Part shown: positions 15,780-19,567 of the stretch, piece by piece
How the letters are laid out: each line of letters starts with the position of its first letter
How positions within the stretch are numbered: position 1 is the first letter of the stretch
Source: Bacteroidota bacterium
GTDB lineage: Bacteria; Bacteroidota; Bacteroidia; JAADEI01
Assembly: GCA_024280615.1 (NCBI GenBank)
Contig: JAJRPU010000089.1
Span: forward strand, 1-19,567
Direction of reading: 5' to 3'
Length of the DNA stretch: 19,567 nucleotides
Notes under the pieces: generated by a model
Seen by the model: only the letters and a program-made list of their open reading frames with translations
Told to the model about the DNA's origin: nothing
Database searches by the model: none
Translations under genes and position numbers: made by a program

Positions 15780-16199
15780 TTATTGTAGGGAAAAGAATCG
15801 CTTAAGGGCTTCATTCTCCCGCTCTCGCATCTTCTTTTTCTCCTCAGGCGTGCTATCCTTATATCCCATCAGATGAAGCACACCGTGAATAATCACTCTC
15901 ATTAATTCTCTCTCAAAAGTTTGCTTATATGCTCGGGCATTATCAATAACTCGTTCGGGACTTATATACAGTTCTCCTGCTAATGTTTTATTTCCATCAC
16001 CAAGGTCAAAAGTTAATATATCTGTGTAGTGGTCGGCGTCTTTATATGCAGCGGACATCTCTCGCAGGTTCTCATCGCTTGTCCAGATAATGTTAAGCAT
16101 TTTGATTTCAAAGCCCTCTTTTCGGGCTTCTTCAACCAACCACTTGGTCAGCTTATCGTGGTCTATTTCCGGATTGACCGGACTGTCGTAATTAAACAC
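15780..16199 (-). CDS. ybeY: Endoribonuclease YbeY, 16S rRNA maturation
   Basis: This is a metal-dependent single-strand RNase needed for 16S rRNA 3' processing and ribosome quality control. The conserved block reads HGVLHLMGYKD: the first two histidines of the H-x3-H-x5-H zinc motif are present, and the third ligand position is Asp, as I know it from other Bacteroidota. 'YTDILTFDL' and 'GELYIS' upstream match the family. The longest frame would start at an ATG at 16259, but that overlaps the preceding ATPase gene by 68 bp and adds 20 residues not expected in the family. The GTG at 16199, giving 139 residues and overlapping the ATPase stop by 8 bp, fits normal YbeY N-termini (VFNYDS) better, so I chose it. 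It lies 41 bp before the VWA pair. Confidence 0.9.
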   Translation of the reverse strand: MFNYDSPVNPEIDHDKLTKWLVEEARKEGFEIKMLNIIWTSDENLREMSAAYKDADHYTDILTFDLGDGNKTLAGELYISPERVIDNARAYKQTFERELMRVIIHGVLHLMGYKDSTPEEKKKMRERENEALKRFFSLQ

Positions 16200-16626
16200 C
16201 TTTATTAATGGCGAACTTGAGCCTAACTCCTCTTCCCCCGTTGAAAAATTCAATGTCATCTGCCATTTTTTGCATAAGGAATATACCTCTACCGCTTTCG
16301 GCTTCTATATCAATAACACCGGAACGCTTCAAAACAGTTTCATAGTCAAAACCCTCCCCTTCATCTTCCACTTCCAAAATCACATGGTCATCATCATAAA
16401 CAGCAACTAAAACTCTCACTTTCTTACTTGGGTCCTCCTTGTTTCCATGCTTTATGGCATTGTTCATTGCTTCCATAAACCCTGTCAGGAACCTACCAAG
16501 AAAATCATGGCTTTGTCTAAGCTCCTCCGCCACCCAATGACTAATCCTATCAACTTCCTCCATTGCCTGAACCAGATTGGTAGGCATTTCCTTCTCCAGA
16601 AGAAGCCTCATTCCAATATATTCCAT
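16192..16626 (-). CDS. RsbW-like ATP-binding protein (anti-sigma factor kinase family)
   Basis: This 144-residue single-domain GHKL ATPase has the N box 'FMEAMNNAIKHGN' (about 50-62), the G1 box 'DEGEGFD' (88-94) and the G2 box 'ESGRGIFLMQKMAD' (110-123). This is the layout of SpoIIAB/RsbW anti-sigma kinases, which phosphorylate a STAS anti-anti-sigma partner and hold a sigma factor. The phosphoacceptor domain of histidine kinases is absent. No STAS protein, PP2C phosphatase or sigma factor is in the window, so its partner is unknown, and members of this family in Bacteroidota often act outside sigma control. The ATG at 16626 is used; 16611 is also possible. The gene follows dapF by 59 bp and overlaps ybeY, so it is probably co-translated with it. 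Confidence 0.87.
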   Translation of the reverse strand: MEYIGMRLLLEKEMPTNLVQAMEEVDRISHWVAEELRQSHDFLGRFLTGFMEAMNNAIKHGNKEDPSKKVRVLVAVYDDDHVILEVEDEGEGFDYETVLKRSGVIDIEAESGRGIFLMQKMADDIEFFNGGRGVRLKFAINKGV

Positions 16627-16685
16627 TCCACAATTGTGTTTTATTCAAGGCTATTATACGAGATTTGGCAAAAAAAGGTTCTGAT

Positions 16686-17456
16686 TCATATCTTCACAAT
16701 CCCCTGAAAGACCTCAATAGCCGGACCCTCAAGAAAAACATAAGTTCCTTTATCGTAAACCACCAGTTCACCTCCTGGATAAACGACGTTTATGACACTT
16801 CCAAGGTTGAAAATTCTTTTTGAGATGAGTGCAGTGGCCACAGCCCCTGAACCACACGATAACGTCTCCCTTTCAACACCCCTTTCATAAGTGCGAACGA
16901 AAACCTTGCCGTCTCTAAATGCTATGAAAGTTACATTCACTCCTTCCGGCTTGAACCGCTCGTCATATCTCCATTTCAAAGCCTCTTGGTTAACGTTCAT
17001 ATTCCTAAAAGTGCTAAAATCTTTAACTGGAATGACTAAGTGCGGAACCCCTGTATTAATCCAGAATCCGTCTTTATATTGCTTAACTTTTGATAACACA
17101 TTGATGGACACCCCAACGATATTGTTGGACTTAATATACGCATTGTGTTTGCCATCTCCTGCAATAAAAGTAAATTGCTCAGAGTCTGTCCAACCTGCTT
17201 TATAAGTCAGTAGCGATGCCACCCGAGACCCATTCCCACAGAACGTGGCTTCCTCTCCATCCGAATTATAATAAAGCATCTTGAACGCAGCCTCTTCATC
17301 AGGAACAATTCTTATCAGTCCATCTGCCCCTATTCCCGTGTGCCACCTACAGAGTTCCTTGATTTGACTCGCAGAAAGATTTATTTTATCTTCAGGGTCC
17401 AGAATAACTATAAAGTCATTTCCAGTGCCGTGGGCTTTAATAAACGATATTTCCAT
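16686..17456 (-). CDS. dapF: Diaminopimelate epimerase
   Basis: This 256-residue enzyme converts LL- to meso-diaminopimelate, the lysine precursor and peptidoglycan cross-linking residue. It is a cofactor-independent epimerase using two cysteines: Cys73 in 'FCGNGSR' and Cys201 in 'SCGSGAVA', both present. 'KAHGTGNDFI' at the N-terminus and 'GIGADGLI' (41-48) are also typical. Length is slightly below the usual 265-280. The start ATG lies 2 bp after the ftcD stop, so the two are tightly coupled although their pathways differ. No other lysine genes are present here. Confidence 0.96.
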   Translation of the reverse strand: MEISFIKAHGTGNDFIVILDPEDKINLSASQIKELCRWHTGIGADGLIRIVPDEEAAFKMLYYNSDGEEATFCGNGSRVASLLTYKAGWTDSEQFTFIAGDGKHNAYIKSNNIVGVSINVLSKVKQYKDGFWINTGVPHLVIPVKDFSTFRNMNVNQEALKWRYDERFKPEGVNVTFIAFRDGKVFVRTYERGVERETLSCGSGAVATALISKRIFNLGSVINVVYPGGELVVYDKGTYVFLEGPAIEVFQGIVKI

Positions 17457-17458
17457 CC

Positions 17459-19156
17459 TTATTGCAACTTGGCTTCAATTGATTTAAACAGTTCTTCGTG
17501 GGCTTGTTTGACTTCTTCCAGTAATTTCTTAGCAGATGATAGTTTTTCTTCCACCCATTGTTTATCTTCTATCTCCCGGGCATTTATTAACACGTTCATA
17601 TATGCGGCTTCTGCTGCGGCCCTCCCACAGGATGCCCCACTTGCCACATCGGTTATAGATGCTTGAAGACCCTTCTGAGCCAATTCCTCAAGTAGCGGAA
17701 AGACCTCCCTTACTGTTTGCAAAGTCTGGAAGGGAATCTCCATTGCTTCTTTATATGCCTCCTGAATTTTCTTTTGCTTTTCCTCGGCACTTGCTTTCAC
17801 TCTAAAAGCATCCATTACTTTCTGGAAAGATTTGCTATCAGCATCAACCAGATATAGCAGTCTGTCCTTTAGATTTTGAGCCTTTTCTGCAACAGTGGCA
17901 AAGTATTCAAACTTGTCTTCCCAGCCGTGTTTATGAGCCGAAAGGTTTGCTACCATTGAAGCCAGAGCGGCAGCCAATGAGCCCACGAGGGCACCCACCG
18001 AACCACCGCCAGGAACAGGACTATCAACAGACACTTCATTAACAAACTCCCTGACCGTTTTCCTTACCAAACTGTTCTTCCTATCTTCTTCCTGAATGCG
18101 ATATTCAATGATTTTCTTTTCCGGGTCAAAAGGCTGTACGGAATTAAGCCCAAGGCTCTCAATGGCTATGTGAACTATTTCCTCTTCTGGAACTCCCCAA
18201 GACCTTCTTTGCCTCTTCAGATAATATTTCCCTGCTTCCAGAAGAACTTTTAGTGGAACAAGTCCAACTATTTCGGACCCTGTAACTCTAAGCCCTCTCT
18301 TTCGGGCAGATTCATCAGTTGCTTCAAAAGCCACATGGATAGGCACTTCGTCAATGTTAGTAATGTTCATAGAAACCTGAGCAATGCCATATTCGTCTAT
18401 ATACCAGCCTATTGCCCTCACCCCTTTAAGTGACCCCGGCATATAGACAGGCTTCCCTTCTGTATCCAGAACTTTCTCTCCAATTACTGGATGCCCTTTC
18501 CTGAGCAGGCGTCCCCTTTCCCGAATATCAAAAGCCACCGAGTTAGCCCTTCTCACATTGGTAGTGTTCAAATTCACATTATATGCAACAAGGAATGGTC
18601 TGGCACCTATTGCCGTGGCACCTGTCTTAGCCACGTGGTCGTTCCATTCAGCAGGACCGTAATCTGGTTTCCATTCAGGCAACTTTAATTTTTCAGGAAG
18701 GGCTTCATATTCCCCCTGCCTAATGTTTGCAAGGCTTTTTCGTTCGGGCTTAGTAGCAGAAAACTCATACATATAAACAGGAATCTTTAATTCCTCACCG
18801 ACTCTCTTAGCCAGTTTATGAGCCCATTCTGAGGCTTCCTCCATGGTCATATTTGCCACTGGGACCAACGGGCACACATCGGTAGCACCCATTCTGGGAT
18901 GGGCTCCTTTGTGTTTACGCATATCAATGAGTTCGGCAGCAGTCTTAATAGCCTGAAATGCTGCTTCAACAACTTTCTCCGGTTCCCCAACAAAGGTCAT
19001 AACTGTTCTGTTAGTTGCCTCCCCTGGGTCCACATCCAGCAGTTGAACTCCTTCCACGCTTTTAATTGCCTCTGCAATAGCATTTATAACTTCCTTGTTC
19101 CTGCCCTCACTGAAATTGGGCACACACTCAAGGATTTTACGGTTTAACATAGTCAT
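17459..19156 (-). CDS. ftcD: Bifunctional glutamate formimidoyltransferase / formimidoyl-THF cyclodeaminase
   Basis: This is a 565-residue fusion. The N-terminal formimidoyltransferase (about residues 1-345) has 'ECVPNFSEG' and the catalytic-region motif 'GAHPRMGATDVCPLVP', where His86 aligns with the essential His82 of the mammalian enzyme. The C-terminal cyclodeaminase, about 365-565, has 'VPGGGSVGALVGSLAAALASM' split around residues 381-400 and the acidic 'VDADSKSF' segment. It transfers the formimino group of formiminoglutamate, from histidine degradation, to tetrahydrofolate and then releases ammonia, giving methenyl-THF. The same fused order is known from animals and from many Bacteroidota. 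No hut genes are in the window. The ATG at 19156 is followed by a second ATG at 19150; either may be used. The gene is 48 bp after the dihydroorotase-like gene and 2 bp before dapF. Confidence 0.95.
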   Translation of the reverse strand: MTMLNRKILECVPNFSEGRNKEVINAIAEAIKSVEGVQLLDVDPGEATNRTVMTFVGEPEKVVEAAFQAIKTAAELIDMRKHKGAHPRMGATDVCPLVPVANMTMEEASEWAHKLAKRVGEELKIPVYMYEFSATKPERKSLANIRQGEYEALPEKLKLPEWKPDYGPAEWNDHVAKTGATAIGARPFLVAYNVNLNTTNVRRANSVAFDIRERGRLLRKGHPVIGEKVLDTEGKPVYMPGSLKGVRAIGWYIDEYGIAQVSMNITNIDEVPIHVAFEATDESARKRGLRVTGSEIVGLVPLKVLLEAGKYYLKRQRRSWGVPEEEIVHIAIESLGLNSVQPFDPEKKIIEYRIQEEDRKNSLVRKTVREFVNEVSVDSPVPGGGSVGALVGSLAAALASMVANLSAHKHGWEDKFEYFATVAEKAQNLKDRLLYLVDADSKSFQKVMDAFRVKASAEEKQKKIQEAYKEAMEIPFQTLQTVREVFPLLEELAQKGLQASITDVASGASCGRAAAEAAYMNVLINAREIEDKQWVEEKLSSAKKLLEEVKQAHEELFKSIEAKLQ

Positions 19157-19204
19157 AAAATTTTGTGTAAATGTAAGCAGTAACGGGGATATAAACTAAG
19201 ATTG

Positions 19205-19567
19205 TTACGAACTCCTTCTTTGTTCTACTCTAAATTCAAGTGGCATTGGATTCCTCTTTATCCATTCTGGTTTGCCCATCTTTTCCCTGTAAGCAAGTGA
19301 ACCATTCACAAAAGCATATTTTATCTTATACGGCAAAGTGCTGTTAAGATAAGGATTCCAGCCACATCTATGGAAAGAACGTTTCACTATCCACGGGCTA
19401 TGTTCAAGCACGACTATGTCGGCATACATCCCTTCTGCATTGTCCCCCCGCTTGTAAATTTTATACATTCTTGCGGGATTGGTAGCGGTTAGTTGCACAA
19501 GGCGCGTCCAAGAAATCACTTCGTTTTCCACAAGGGAAGTCAACAGTGGAATTAATAACTCCACAGA
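19205..19567 (-). CDS. Dihydroorotase-like amidohydrolase, C-terminal end (partial)
   Basis: The frame is open from the right edge of the window to a stop at 19205, giving about 121 residues; the apparent GTG start at 19564 is internal, since codons continue beyond the edge. The C-terminal pattern of class I dihydroorotases is visible: an 'SVELLIPLLTSLV' segment, 'TNPARMYKIY', a glycine/aspartate turn and 'ADIVVLE', followed by 'VNGSLAYR' near the end. Dihydroorotase closes carbamoyl-aspartate to dihydroorotate in pyrimidine synthesis. The metal-binding residues lie in the missing part, so other cyclic amidohydrolases such as allantoinase or dihydropyrimidinase are not excluded. It is the first gene seen of the long minus-strand series. 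Confidence 0.8.
   Translation of the reverse strand, partial: SVELLIPLLTSLVENEVISWTRLVQLTATNPARMYKIYKRGDNAEGMYADIVVLEHSPWIVKRSFHRCGWNPYLNSTLPYKIKYAFVNGSLAYREKMGKPEWIKRNPMPLEFRVEQRRSS

Noticed and set aside
16648..16655. TATAAT on the minus strand as a sigma70 -10 box for the ATPase gene
   Set aside because: No TTGACA-like element lies 16-18 bp upstream, and the organism appears to use TAnnTTTG-type promoters.
1..19567. CRISPR array, rRNA, toxin-antitoxin or prophage module
   Set aside because: No regularly spaced repeats, rRNA signature, or paired small genes of such systems were seen on either strand.

Overview
This 19.6 kb window looks like chromosomal DNA of a member of the Bacteroidota, or a close relative, with moderate to low G+C. 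Several things point that way. GyrA has the pattern typical of that phylum, YbeY carries the H-H-D (GYKD) variant of its metal motif, and a very long DUF4175-type membrane/coiled-coil protein is present. Exact TAnnTTTG boxes, the -7 element of Bacteroidota promoters, sit in five of the nine gaps upstream of or between minus-strand genes. No genus can be assigned from the sequence alone.

Layout. Bases 1-785 hold the N-terminal 261 codons of an IS4/IS1634-like DDE transposase on the minus strand, cut by the window edge. A gene-free stretch follows (786-1332), with two copies of a palindromic TGTCA...TGACA element. Then comes a minus-strand block which, in transcription order, is a family-2 glycosyltransferase (6188-5208), gyrA (5178-2617), a secreted TPR protein overlapping the gyrA end, and tRNA-Phe(GAA) (1405-1333). 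The only plus-strand protein gene is the 1084-codon DUF4175-like gene (6242-9496). It diverges from the glycosyltransferase and overlaps its convergent neighbour by 18 bp.

From 19567 down to 9479 every gene is on the minus strand, in one tightly packed series: dihydroorotase-like (partial), fused ftcD, dapF, an RsbW-like ATPase, ybeY, two tandem secreted von Willebrand A proteins, an orphan transketolase C-terminal subunit, plsC, gatC, psd, and a DUF4350/GATase1-like protein. Junctions are mostly -4 to +70 bp, so much of this is probably co-transcribed, with internal promoters before the first VWA gene, psd and the last gene.

Biology. Most genes are housekeeping: DNA topology, pyrimidine, lysine/peptidoglycan precursor, folate one-carbon/histidine catabolism, pentose phosphate, phospholipids, tRNA-dependent amidation and 16S rRNA maturation. 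The less ordinary parts are the tandem VWA pair, the DUF4175 coiled-coil protein with its convergent partner, the transketolase half-enzyme without its partner, the GyrA quinolone-pocket residues, and the tRNA-Phe/palindrome/transposase junction. I see no CRISPR array, rRNA, prophage or clearly new defence system. The most plausible poorly described unit is the VWA pair.
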